NCBI GenBank assembly: GCA_017412645.1
Contig: JAFPWX010000017.1
Location: forward strand, 62,001-126,000
DNA length: 64,000 nucleotides
Origin: Bacteroidales bacterium
GTDB taxonomy: Bacteria; Bacteroidota; Bacteroidia; Bacteroidales; UBA932
Direction of reading: 5' to 3'
This document shows, one piece after another, positions 23,494 through 32,463 of the stretch. The translations under genes and the position numbers were made by a program. Position 1 is the stretch's first letter. Every line of letters starts with the position of its first letter. The notes beneath the pieces were generated by a model. It was not told the DNA's origin and ran no database searches. It worked only from the letters and a program-made list of their open reading frames with translations.

Positions 23494-26400
23494 TTGAGCA
23501 CGGAATAACTTACCCCCAGGTGTTCAAGGGCCAGAAGCAGTCCTTCGCAGACGTTGATGCTGTACTTCTTGCTCTTCATCTCGATGCGATAGCCGGTGGC
23601 TGCGTCGTAGAGATTCACAGCGAGCGGGGTTGCGCCGGGGAATTCGGCAAGGGCCTTTTCGAGACGAGCGCGGAAGGCCTTCGAGAGAGATGAGGTGTCG
23701 AGGTTGATCGCGAAACTCTTCACCAGCTGCTCGGAGATGTTGCCGAGCATGCTTATCTTCTTGATTTTGAAGTTGAAAGGCGCGGTTTTGCCGGCTGCAA
23801 TCTCTTCCCGTTTAAGGTGGTAACGGGGAGCAATTTCGCCTTCTATGAAGAGCTGCGAATGGAGGCTCATGAAGGGCAGGTAGCTCTCATATTCGGTACC
23901 AAACAACGCCAATTCGAACGGGCCGCTGTAGTCTTCCAGTAGCACACGGGCTCCCGGCTTGCCGGTCTTGGTGACCAGTTTCTTCACATCCGTGACGATG
24001 CCGGCGATGGCCGCCCTGGAGGTCTGCTGTTTCTGGGTAGCCTCGTCGATGGCGGCCTGGAGCTCCACCAGCTTATGGGTGGTGAAGTTCTCTATCTCGA
24101 AGGAGTATTTGTCGAGCGGATGGGCGGAGAGGTACATCCCCACGAATTCCTTCTCCTTCTGGAGTATCTCCAGCACGTCTTCCTCGCCTACCGCGGCCGG
24201 CATCTGGGGCCGCTGGGGCTTCATCTCCTCCATGTCGCCGAAGAGCGAAGATGCGGCCGAGACAGTGTCGTTCCTGTAAAGCTCCGCGTAGCGGATTAGC
24301 TCGTCGATGAAGAGTTCGCCGGAGGCGCAGGGAGTGAAGAACTGGCTGCGCCTGTAGCCGAAGGAGTCGAAGGCGCCGGCGCAGACGAGGGTCTCGAGAG
24401 CCTTGCGGTTCACGGTGCCGGAGAGGCGCTCCATGAAGTCGAACACGTCAGCGAAGGTGCCGCTGGACTCGCGCTCGGCGATGATGGCGTCGGTTATGTT
24501 GCTGCCGAAACCCTTGAGGCCGCTGAAGCCGAAGCGGATGTCGCCGCTGGAGTTCACGGAGAAGTCGCGGTCTGACTCGTTCACATCGGGGTTCAGCACC
24601 TTGATGCCGGCCTTCTTGCAGTCGGCCATTATCTCCTTCAGCTCGTCCATGTCGGAGGCCTGCTGGGTGAGGTTCGACGCCTGGAATTCCGAAGGATAGT
24701 GGGCCTTGAGCCAGGCCGTCTGATAGCTAACCCATGCGTAGCAGGCCGCGTGGCTCTTGTTAAAGGCGTACTTTGCAAACGCCTCCCAGTCGGTCCAGAT
24801 CTTCTCGAGCGTCTTCTCGTCGTGCCCGCGCTCGAGGGCGCCCTTCATGAAGTCGTTCTTCAGGCCGTCGAGCACGTCTTTCTTCTTCTTGCCCATGGCC
24901 TTGCGGAGCTTGTCCGCTTTGCCGCGGGAGAAGCCGGCCACCTCGCGGGAGATCTGCATCACCTGCTCCTGATACACGGTAACACCGTAGGTCTCCTGGA
25001 GGATGTCGGCCATTTCCGGAAGGTCGAAGCGAATCTTGGACGGGTCGTTTTTGCGCTCCACGAAGTCGGGGATGTAGTCCATCGGGCCCGGACGGTAAAG
25101 GGCGTTCATAGCGATGAGATCCTCGAAACGCTGCGGACGGAGCTTCATGAGCCATTCCTTCATGCCGCCGGATTCGAACTGGAACACGCTCTTAGTGTCT
25201 CCGCGGCCGTAAAGTGCGTATACTTCCGGATCGTCGATGGGGATGGCTTCTATGTCGATGTCTTTGCCGAAACGCTTTTTCACGAGGGCCAGGCAGCGGT
25301 TGATAATACTCAGGGTTTTGAGGCCCAGGAAGTCCATCTTGAGCATACCCACGTCCTCGATCTGCGAGCCTTCGTACTGGCTCACCCAGACCTCCTGTCC
25401 GGTACCTTTGTCGACGCCGGTGGAGATGGGGATATAGTCGGTGAGGTTGCCGCGTCCGATGATCATGGCGCAGGCGTGAATGCCCGTCTGACGCACGCAG
25501 CCCTCGAGCTTGAGGGCGTATTCCAGCACGTCGCGCACCTCGGGCGTACCCTCTTCGTATTCCTTTTTGAGTTCGGGAAGATACTTTACGCAGTTGGCCA
25601 GGGTGGGCTTTTTCTCCACCTCCATCCCGTTTTCCTTCACGTTGAACGTGCGGTCGGGAATCATCTTGGTGAGGCGGTCAGATTCGCTTAGCGGCAGACC
25701 GCTGATTCGGGCGACGTCCTTCACGGAACCCTTGGCCGCCATGGTGCCGAAGGTGATTACATGGGAGATGTGGTCGGTGCCATAGCGCTCCTGCACATAC
25801 TGGATTACGCGGTAGCGGCCTTCGTCGTCGAAGTCCACGTCGATATCCGGCATGCTCACGCGCTCAGGATTAAGGAAGCGCTCGAAGAGGAGGACGTATT
25901 TGAGCGGGTCAAGGTTGGTGATGCGCAGACAGTAGGCCACAACGCTTCCGGCAGCGGAGCCTCGTCCGGGCCCTACCGAAACGCCGTGGGTCTTGGCCCA
26001 GTTGATGAAGTCCTGCACGATGAGGAAGTAGTCCGGGAAGCCCATGCGGGAGATGGTCTTGAGCTCGAAGTCAAGCTTTTCGGCCACGTCTTCCCGAAGC
26101 GGCGAGCCGTAGCGTTTTTCGGCACCCTGGTACACCAGATGGCAGAGGTAGGCCACGGACTGACAGAACTCTGCGCCCCGCTCTTCCCTGGCCACCACGT
26201 TCCCGTCGTGGTCCCGCACTTCTTCGTAGCGACCCTCTTCGATTACGGCCGCATACTTGGCCAGATAGCTGTCGATGTCTGCAAGGAACTCCTTCGGAAG
26301 CTCGAATCGCGGCAGCACGTGGCCGCGGTTGATCTCTATCGGTTCCACCTTTTCCAGCACCTCCATTGTGTTGGCCAGGGCCTCGGGATGGGTGGGGAAA

Positions 26401-27212
26401 AGGGTCGCCATCTCGTCTTCACTCTTGAGGTACTCCTGCTGGGTGTAGCGGAGACGGTCCACGTCGGACACGTTGGCGTTAGTGGTGAGGCAGATGAGAC
26501 GGTCGTGCGCGGGGCCGTCTTCCCGACGGATGAAGTGCACGTCGTTGGTGGCGATCACCTTCACTCCATGCTTTGCCGCCAGTTCGAAGATGGCTTCGTT
26601 GTAGGTCTTCTGACGCTCGTAGAGGGTTTCCATCTCGGCCTGGGCCTTAGGCGGCAGGCCTTCCACGGTGCTGTGGTGGAGCATCACCTCCAGGTAGTAG
26701 TCTTCCCCGAAGATGCCCTTGAACCATTCGATGGCCTTTTCGGCGTCTTCCGGCGTGCCGTCGATCCCAAGGATATCCTGGGGGATCTCGCCGGCTATGC
26801 AGGCACTGCTGCAGATGAGCCCTTCGTGGTATTTTTCCAGCAGGGCGTGGTCGATACGCGGCTTGTAGTAGAAACCCTCTATGTGGCCCAGCGAGACTAG
26901 CTTCATGAGATTGTGATAGCCAGTTTCGTTCTTGGCCAGAAGGATGAGATGGTAGTATTTGCGGTGCTGGGGGTCTTTGAGCTTATGGTCGTAATGCCGC
27001 GTCACATAGACCTCGCAGCCGAAAATCGGTTTTACCAGCGGGTGTTTTTTGGCGGTGTCGTAGAACTCCTTTACTCCGTACATGTTGCCGTGGTCGGTGA
27101 TAGCCAGGCCAGGCATGCCGAGTTCCTCCGCCCTCTTGAAGAGCTTTTCGATGTTGGAAAGCCCGTCGAGGATGGAGTACTGGGTGTGGACGTGGAGATG
27201 TACGAACGCCAT
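23490..27212 (-). CDS. dnaE: DNA polymerase III alpha subunit
   Basis: Replicative polymerase, 1240 residues, of the DnaE (not PolC) type. The N-terminal PHP domain starts FVHLHVHTQYSILDG and has intact metal-binding His/Asp motifs such as AITDHGNMYG. The palm domain has PGRGSAAGS and the catalytic aspartates in MPDIDVDFDDEGR (near residue 455) and further on QMKMDFLGLKT-like MLKMDFLGLKTLSI. The fingers, FNKSHAACYAWVSYQTAWLK, a helix-hairpin-helix (LKGFGSNI) and an OB-fold region (IAGIVTDVKKLVTKTGKPG) follow. A TATCTTTG box lies eight bases before the ATG. Confidence 0.96.
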   Translation of the reverse strand: MAFVHLHVHTQYSILDGLSNIEKLFKRAEELGMPGLAITDHGNMYGVKEFYDTAKKHPLVKPIFGCEVYVTRHYDHKLKDPQHRKYYHLILLAKNETGYHNLMKLVSLGHIEGFYYKPRIDHALLEKYHEGLICSSACIAGEIPQDILGIDGTPEDAEKAIEWFKGIFGEDYYLEVMLHHSTVEGLPPKAQAEMETLYERQKTYNEAIFELAAKHGVKVIATNDVHFIRREDGPAHDRLICLTTNANVSDVDRLRYTQQEYLKSEDEMATLFPTHPEALANTMEVLEKVEPIEINRGHVLPRFELPKEFLADIDSYLAKYAAVIEEGRYEEVRDHDGNVVAREERGAEFCQSVAYLCHLVYQGAEKRYGSPLREDVAEKLDFELKTISRMGFPDYFLIVQDFINWAKTHGVSVGPGRGSAAGSVVAYCLRITNLDPLKYVLLFERFLNPERVSMPDIDVDFDDEGRYRVIQYVQERYGTDHISHVITFGTMAAKGSVKDVARISGLPLSESDRLTKMIPDRTFNVKENGMEVEKKPTLANCVKYLPELKKEYEEGTPEVRDVLEYALKLEGCVRQTGIHACAMIIGRGNLTDYIPISTGVDKGTGQEVWVSQYEGSQIEDVGMLKMDFLGLKTLSIINRCLALVKKRFGKDIDIEAIPIDDPEVYALYGRGDTKSVFQFESGGMKEWLMKLRPQRFEDLIAMNALYRPGPMDYIPDFVERKNDPSKIRFDLPEMADILQETYGVTVYQEQVMQISREVAGFSRGKADKLRKAMGKKKKDVLDGLKNDFMKGALERGHDEKTLEKIWTDWEAFAKYAFNKSHAACYAWVSYQTAWLKAHYPSEFQASNLTQQASDMDELKEIMADCKKAGIKVLNPDVNESDRDFSVNSSGDIRFGFSGLKGFGSNITDAIIAERESSGTFADVFDFMERLSGTVNRKALETLVCAGAFDSFGYRRSQFFTPCASGELFIDELIRYAELYRNDTVSAASSLFGDMEEMKPQRPQMPAAVGEEDVLEILQKEKEFVGMYLSAHPLDKYSFEIENFTTHKLVELQAAIDEATQKQQTSRAAIAGIVTDVKKLVTKTGKPGARVLLEDYSGPFELALFGTEYESYLPFMSLHSQLFIEGEIAPRYHLKREEIAAGKTAPFNFKIKKISMLGNISEQLVKSFAINLDTSSLSKAFRARLEKALAEFPGATPLAVNLYDAATGYRIEMKSKKYSINVCEGLLLALEHLGVSYSVLK

Positions 27213-27219
27213 GGTTCTG

Positions 27220-27227
27220 CAAAGATA
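27220..27227 (-). promoter_or_regulatory. TATCTTTG -7 box of dnaE
   Basis: TAnnTTTG on the minus strand, seven bases between it and the dnaE ATG, which predicts a nearly leaderless mRNA. No clear -33 element. Confidence 0.5.
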
Positions 27228-27248
27228 ATCAAAAGAACTGTTCGCTGC

Positions 27249-29234
27249 TTACTGCAGTTCCACCTTGGCTCGGCTTCGTATATCCATAGCCGACGCACCG
27301 GCTTCCAGCACAAACGTGCCGGGATTTACTTTCCAGCCGTGAACGTCTGTATCGTAGTAGGCGAACGCCTCACGCGTAAGATGCAGGCAGACTGTCTCGG
27401 TCTTGCCTTTTCCGATTTGAACCTTCCTAAACGCTTTCAACTCTCGTTCCGGACGCGGCACTGAAGGATTGCTCTCGCAGACATAGAGCTGCACCGTTTC
27501 TGCTCCGGCGCGTTTGCCGGTATTGGTGACGGAAAGAGTAACGTCATATCCGTCTCCCGCCGGCACGACGCTCAACGGACCGTAAGAGAAGGAAGTGTAT
27601 CCCAAGCCATAACCGAACGGGTATAATGGCTTATTCGGGCCATATCCGCGGTATCCTACGAAGACACCTTCGCCATATACAGAAGGTTTGACGCTGTGCC
27701 CGCGCTTCGAATAGGGTTCCGGCGGATAATAGAAGGCCTGTGACGGGTTGTCTTCGAGAGCAGCGGGGAAGCTCACCGGCAGACGGCCGGAAGGATTCAC
27801 CTTCCCGTAGATGATTTCGGCAAGCGCCTTGCCTCCCTCCTGCCCGGGATACCAGGCCCAGAGAATGGCATTCACCTTATACTCCAGACGGCTTAGGTCA
27901 ACAGCTCCGCCTGCGTTGACCACCAGCACCACCTTGTGGCCTCGTGCGACGGCGGCGTCGACCAAAGCTTCCTGCCCTTCCGGAAGGGCGAAGGTTCTGT
28001 CGGAGTTCTCGTACTCGGTTGTTTTGTCAAAACCAAGAGCGATTATTTCCACTGGAGCGGAGCCGGAGAGTTTTGCTCCAAGCTGCACCAGCCCCTCTTT
28101 CAGCGAAACGGCATAGAGCGGCTCCACCGAGCCGCTGCCGCCGCCACACGGCACAACATCTGCCGCCGGGCCGGAGACACTCACTTTCTGGCGCTTTCCG
28201 AGAGGCAGTATCCCATCGTTTTTCAGAAGGACAACGCTCTCGCATGCAAGTTTATAGGCGACTTCCCTCGAATAGGGATTATCTTCGGGAATTGACGTGT
28301 CCAGCTGTGGCCTGTCGAGAAAACCGAATGCGATGCAGGTCTGAAGAATACGCTGAATCTTGGCGTCCAACTGGGATTCCGTAACGACTCCGCGTTCCAG
28401 AAGAGGCTTGAGGGTTTCTGCGTTCAAGCAGTAACCGCGCGGCATCTCCAGATCCACGCCGTCCTGCATAAGCAATACTGGAGAATAGGTGGATGTCCAG
28501 TCGCTCATGGTGAAGCCGCTGAAATTCCATTTCCCGCGCAGGTTCTCCTCGATAAGGTATGCGTTTTCGCTGCTGTGAACCCCGTTCACAAGATTGTAGC
28601 TTGTCATAACCGAACCCACTCCGGCCTTCTCGACTGCCGCCCTAAAAGCGGGGAAGTAGATTTCGTTGATGGTACGCTCGTCGGCAATGGAATTCACGTG
28701 GTGACGGTCGTACTCCTCATTGTTGAGGGCGAAATGCTTGACTGTGGCCATAACACCCTGCGACTGCACGCCTTCGATGTAGGCAACGGCCGTTTCCGAA
28801 GCCAGGAACGGGTCTTCGCCGAAATACTCGAAATTGCGGCCGCAAAGCGGACTGCGGCATATATTTACGCCGGGGCCGAGCAGTATATGAACCCCGCGCG
28901 CCCTGGAGTCTTGCCCAAGAGCGACTCCCATTTCATGGACCAGCCCTGGATTCCAGCTCGCCGCTGCAGCGACTCCGCATGCAAAGAGAGTGCTTCTGGT
29001 GTTGTTTCTTACTCCCTGTGGGCCATCGGCCATGCGGATGGACGGTATGCCAAGCCTCTCTACAGGGGCTATGTGGAAACCGTCTTCATAACCGGCCACG
29101 AAAGTGATCTTTTCGTCCAGAGTCATCTGGTTTACGAGGTTTGCCGCCCGCTCCACATGTTCGGGAGTAATCTGTTGCGCCCAGAGTCCTGCGCCAGCAA
29201 ACAAAACAGCGATGGAAACTAAGAGTCTTTTCAT
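27249..29234 (-). CDS. GH3 glycoside hydrolase, secreted
   Basis: A 661-residue GH3 enzyme with a type I signal peptide (MKRLLVSIAVLFAGAGLWAQ), thus periplasmic. The nucleophile Asp is in GFTMSDWTSTYSP near residue 245; KHFALNNEEYDRHHV and DERTINEIYFPAF are conserved substrate-binding segments. The alpha/beta-sandwich domain and a C-terminal fibronectin-III-like domain (GAETVQLYVCESNP) follow. Beta-glucosidase or beta-xylosidase specificity cannot be told apart by eye. It overlaps the SGNH gene by four bases and ends the co-directional array. A hairpin upstream of the SGNH gene may separate this pair from the EEP/NHL genes. Confidence 0.88.
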   Translation of the reverse strand: MKRLLVSIAVLFAGAGLWAQQITPEHVERAANLVNQMTLDEKITFVAGYEDGFHIAPVERLGIPSIRMADGPQGVRNNTRSTLFACGVAAAASWNPGLVHEMGVALGQDSRARGVHILLGPGVNICRSPLCGRNFEYFGEDPFLASETAVAYIEGVQSQGVMATVKHFALNNEEYDRHHVNSIADERTINEIYFPAFRAAVEKAGVGSVMTSYNLVNGVHSSENAYLIEENLRGKWNFSGFTMSDWTSTYSPVLLMQDGVDLEMPRGYCLNAETLKPLLERGVVTESQLDAKIQRILQTCIAFGFLDRPQLDTSIPEDNPYSREVAYKLACESVVLLKNDGILPLGKRQKVSVSGPAADVVPCGGGSGSVEPLYAVSLKEGLVQLGAKLSGSAPVEIIALGFDKTTEYENSDRTFALPEGQEALVDAAVARGHKVVLVVNAGGAVDLSRLEYKVNAILWAWYPGQEGGKALAEIIYGKVNPSGRLPVSFPAALEDNPSQAFYYPPEPYSKRGHSVKPSVYGEGVFVGYRGYGPNKPLYPFGYGLGYTSFSYGPLSVVPAGDGYDVTLSVTNTGKRAGAETVQLYVCESNPSVPRPERELKAFRKVQIGKGKTETVCLHLTREAFAYYDTDVHGWKVNPGTFVLEAGASAMDIRSRAKVELQ

Positions 29235-30331
29235 CGGATTCCGTATTTTTTCAGGATTTTCAATACCGGTTTACGAATACTGCGGGCCCACAGAGTGTAG
29301 CCGTAGTCGCCGGGGTGAGTGCCGTCCACGGAAGTATAATGATCCGGAGACGTTGCGTTAGTTGTGGTGATGTAGTAAACGTCTTTATACTTTCTGCAGG
29401 CTTCTTTCATAAGCAAGGCGACCGTTTCAATCCTCTCCCGCTCATATTTGTCTGCTTCCAGATTGAAATTGCGCCGCTCGCGGTAGATGGTTTTCTGGAA
29501 TATCAGAGGTTTGCCCGGATGCGCGGCCCGCATGGCCTCGATGAAAGGGAAGAGCCTCTCCTGAATCTCTTCGGGTGTGGGATTTGAGAAGGTGTCGAAA
29601 AGGAAAGCGTCCACATCGGGCGCCTGGGCGAGAGCTGCGGCAAAGTAGTCCTGCAGGCGGCACCGGCCGCTGACCCCCAAATTAAGGAACTGGATTCCCG
29701 TTTCCCTTGTGAGGATTGACGGATAAGCCATTCCCGACTTTGAGGTGGAGGCTCCGTGGGTAAAACTGGAGCCGAACACCGCCACCCGGTGGCGGAATGG
29801 ATTCTCCAGCGGTTCCAGGATACGCCCCTTTTCCACGCCGATTCTCACAGAATCCATCACGCTTCGGACGGGCAGGTACAAAAGGCACTCCTTCACGGAA
29901 TCGTCCATGTCCTTTATCATGTTAACCGGCTTGTTCAGGGAATTGTCGTTCTGCAGGCCAGATGCCGCCCAGAGCCACTTCCCGTCTTTCTTGATGTAGA
30001 GGTCGAATCCGCGGCCGGCAAAACCGGTTGTGCCGCCTCCGAAATAGGTCTTTGAATATTTGGGCCACACACGGATGGATGGAGAGTCGGTTTTGAACGC
30101 CACGGCTATGCCGGCGGACTCGGTGACAAGCCTCAACTCTTCTTTGGTGAATCCGTGAAAGCGAGCCGTGTCGATGCGGTGGTAGGGGTTAGGCGTGTCC
30201 GGGAAGACCTTGCCGGTGAGAGTAAGTTCCGAAGCCTCTGCATATATGTATTCCGGTGCCTTGTCCTGTGCCGCGACGGCAATGGACAGGCAAAAGGCGA
30301 GGACCATGGAAACTGTTAAACGTATTCGCAT
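29231..30331 (-). CDS. SGNH/GDSL-type hydrolase with GxDLY N-terminal domain
   Basis: A 366-residue secreted esterase (signal MRIRLTVSMVLAFCLSIAVA followed by AQ). Residues of about 25-175 form the beta-sandwich found before SGNH domains, with the GFDLYIKKDGKWLW motif. The SGNH part has block I FGSSFTHGAS (nucleophile Ser), block II GVSGRCRLQ and block V VDGTHPGDYGY with the catalytic Asp and His. Such enzymes remove acyl groups from glycans or other esters. Its stop overlaps the GH3 start, so the two probably act on one acylated glycoside. Confidence 0.87.
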   Translation of the reverse strand: MRIRLTVSMVLAFCLSIAVAAQDKAPEYIYAEASELTLTGKVFPDTPNPYHRIDTARFHGFTKEELRLVTESAGIAVAFKTDSPSIRVWPKYSKTYFGGGTTGFAGRGFDLYIKKDGKWLWAASGLQNDNSLNKPVNMIKDMDDSVKECLLYLPVRSVMDSVRIGVEKGRILEPLENPFRHRVAVFGSSFTHGASTSKSGMAYPSILTRETGIQFLNLGVSGRCRLQDYFAAALAQAPDVDAFLFDTFSNPTPEEIQERLFPFIEAMRAAHPGKPLIFQKTIYRERRNFNLEADKYERERIETVALLMKEACRKYKDVYYITTTNATSPDHYTSVDGTHPGDYGYTLWARSIRKPVLKILKKYGIR

Positions 30332-30356
30332 TTTCTTGTTTTCTTTGTCTTACAAA

Positions 30357-30377
30357 GCCCGGATTTGGAATCCGGGC
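30357..30377 (-). terminator. Hairpin between NHL lipoprotein and SGNH genes
   Basis: A perfect 9-bp stem (GCCCGGATT and AATCCGGGC) with a three-base loop lies in the 78-base gap, followed on the minus strand by TTTGT. It is a weak candidate terminator or an mRNA stability element. Confidence 0.45.
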
Positions 30378-30409
30378 GCAAGGAAGTGTATTCAACTGTG
30401 TTAATGAAG

Positions 30410-32281
30410 TTAGTCGATGGTGACGACGTATACTTTTCCAGCGTTTTGATCCGTTATATAGAGTTTAGAATAATCGCTGTTAAAGACCATACTTCCGACA
30501 GTATTCAATGCGGCATCAGCACCTGATCCATCCTTGGGGGTTGTAGAGCCATTGGTTATTATCGTTGTGATTACGGCGTCCGACCACCCGCCAGGGCCAA
30601 AAGTAATCTTTCTGATTGCAAATTGGTCGCCAATATAAAGATTGCCAACACCATCAAATGCCAAACCATAAAGATTACCGGTAAATGTTGCACTTGATAC
30701 CGGGCCGTCCACCATTGAGGCGAAGTCGGTTGCTTTTGTCCCCGTTCCGGCAACGGCAACAGGAGCGCCTCCTGCATTCGGAACCTTAAACAACTTGAAT
30801 CCGTTATCCGCAGTTGCAACTATAAAGTCTCCATTGCTGTCCGTCGTGAAACTGATGGGTTTCACTTTGCTGAGGCTTCCGGAATTGAAATCACCGTGCT
30901 TGGTTTTAGTCCCGGTTATTCCTTCGGAATACTTAAATAATCCATATGCATCACGTATAACCACAAAGGCATCTGAACCGTTGAATGTAATCATCATTGG
31001 GCTGTAGTTTCCGGTAGAGATTCCGGAATAGGTAATCTCTTTCGTCGAAAGATTATCACAGGTATACAAACGACCCTGACTCTTGTCTACGATATACAAC
31101 GTACCATTATGATAGCAACCTCCCCATGGAACGGCCTCTGTTGAAATAGTGTTATATGTTTGCTTCTCAACAGTTTTTCCTTTCAAATCAACAAACATAA
31201 CAGCATCTGATTGGTCGAAAACAACCGCGTCGTCATCTGATATCATAACCATGCCTCGAGGTGCAAACAACTTCGTCTCCACAAATGAACCCGTAACATG
31301 AGATGTCTTGTTTGATGCTCTTCCAGCAGAGCCAATCAATGTCGTCAAAGTGTACTTCGTCAGCGATATCGCCTCCATAGGCTTTATGTGGGCGCGCTCG
31401 ATTTGAACATTAGATGCCGAACGGAGGGAGCCTGGGACTTCTGTGCCATCGGCAAAGGTCAGGCATATTTTCAGGGTAGGATAAACATTCTTTTCGCTTA
31501 CCACAGTCGGTCCTACAGGAAGAGGCACATAGGCTGTGATTCCATCATCAGAAGCACGCTGAGCAGCCGTAGCAGAATTAATGTCTATCTTTACACTGTA
31601 TTCATTGGTCTTACCATTGTTATACGCCTTAAAATATGGCTTTTCCAATGTGAAGCCTGCACCGTCTTCCCAACCATAAATACCTCCGGGCCCCATGGTC
31701 TGGCTGATTTTGTAATAGTGGGTGGCATCTATGGGCGCGGTTACTTTAATATATCTCGCTTTTGGCGGCACATTCTTGTAGGTAACCTTGAGCAATCCTC
31801 CCATGTGTGTAAACTGAAGATCCTGACCGGAAACCACTTTGGCAATCATCGGAGCCTGGACGGTTCCTTCGCTCCACGTATATGTGGTTTTGAGGCATAG
31901 TTTCAGTATTCCTTCATCAATCTTGGGACACCCGTCCGAAACGTAATTCGGATAGACCGCATACGACTCGTCTCCGTAGGTGATATTGTCTTCTGTCTCA
32001 GCCTCGAAAGTAACAGAAGCCGAGCTGGCGCCCGTAACATTATTAAACACGGTATAACCGGATGAATTGTCGCTGCGGACAAGAATGGCATCATCCGCAT
32101 CCCATTCAAAGGTGCTTCCGTCGAAGAAAGTCCTGGTTTCGCCGGGAGCGAAGCAGGCGGTGAGGGTCTGGACGTTGCCGGCAGCATTATCGGAACCGGC
32201 GGGAGCATAGTCTTCCCTGGCGCAGGAGGCGAGCAGGGAGAGGGCGGCAACTGCCGCGAAGAACAATAATGTCTTTTTCAT
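30410..32281 (-). CDS. Fimbrillin-like/NHL-propeller lipoprotein
   Basis: A 623-residue predicted lipoprotein (MKKTLLFFAAVAALSLLASC). The N-terminal third (about 25-310) looks fimbrillin-like, with GETRTFFDGSTFEWDADDAI and SYAVYPNYVSDG. The C-terminal part (about 315-620) is an NHL-repeat beta-propeller, shown by repeated blades such as VGNLYIGDQFAIRKI and YSKLYITDQNAGKVYVVTI. No enzyme motif is visible. It has the same layout as the 899-residue NHL-EEP protein encoded upstream but lacks the EEP part. I chose the ATG at 32279-32281 because it starts the lipoprotein signal; a 46-aa gene precedes it by 14 bases. Confidence 0.78.
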   Translation of the reverse strand: MKKTLLFFAAVAALSLLASCAREDYAPAGSDNAAGNVQTLTACFAPGETRTFFDGSTFEWDADDAILVRSDNSSGYTVFNNVTGASSASVTFEAETEDNITYGDESYAVYPNYVSDGCPKIDEGILKLCLKTTYTWSEGTVQAPMIAKVVSGQDLQFTHMGGLLKVTYKNVPPKARYIKVTAPIDATHYYKISQTMGPGGIYGWEDGAGFTLEKPYFKAYNNGKTNEYSVKIDINSATAAQRASDDGITAYVPLPVGPTVVSEKNVYPTLKICLTFADGTEVPGSLRSASNVQIERAHIKPMEAISLTKYTLTTLIGSAGRASNKTSHVTGSFVETKLFAPRGMVMISDDDAVVFDQSDAVMFVDLKGKTVEKQTYNTISTEAVPWGGCYHNGTLYIVDKSQGRLYTCDNLSTKEITYSGISTGNYSPMMITFNGSDAFVVIRDAYGLFKYSEGITGTKTKHGDFNSGSLSKVKPISFTTDSNGDFIVATADNGFKLFKVPNAGGAPVAVAGTGTKATDFASMVDGPVSSATFTGNLYGLAFDGVGNLYIGDQFAIRKITFGPGGWSDAVITTIITNGSTTPKDGSGADAALNTVGSMVFNSDYSKLYITDQNAGKVYVVTID

Positions 32282-32295
32282 AACCTTACCCTTCA

Positions 32296-32436
32296 TTAAT
32301 CCCATGAACCCTCTGAATCGGTTGTCCATTCTTCAAGTCCCTGAGAAGAATCTGTCGGCAGGTCCGACGCACAAAACACCCCTCCCGTCAGAAGTACCTC
32401 TTCCACGGCAGGAGCGAGATAAATTGTTTTTTTCAT
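32296..32436 (-). CDS. Small protein (46 aa) in the EEP/NHL locus
   Basis: A short ORF with ATG at 32434-32436 and TAA at 32296-32298. The product begins MKKTIYLAPAVEEVLLTGGV and ends EEWTTDSEGSWD: a basic start, a short hydrophobic stretch with one Cys, and an acidic tail. Small proteins with this MKK-x-Y-x-x-P-x-x-E pattern are common in Bacteroidales genomes next to fimbrillin and surface-protein genes; I know no function. It fits the operon: 27 bases after the NHL-EEP gene and 14 before the next lipoprotein gene. Confidence 0.65.
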   Translation of the reverse strand: MKKTIYLAPAVEEVLLTGGVFCASDLPTDSSQGLEEWTTDSEGSWD

Positions 32437-32463
32437 AGTGATAATAAATTGATTATTAGATGA

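Noticed and set aside
24699-26900. Long plus-strand ORFs (330 and 379 codons) opposite dnaE
   Set aside because: Fully inside a confidently assigned polymerase gene, with no recognisable domains.
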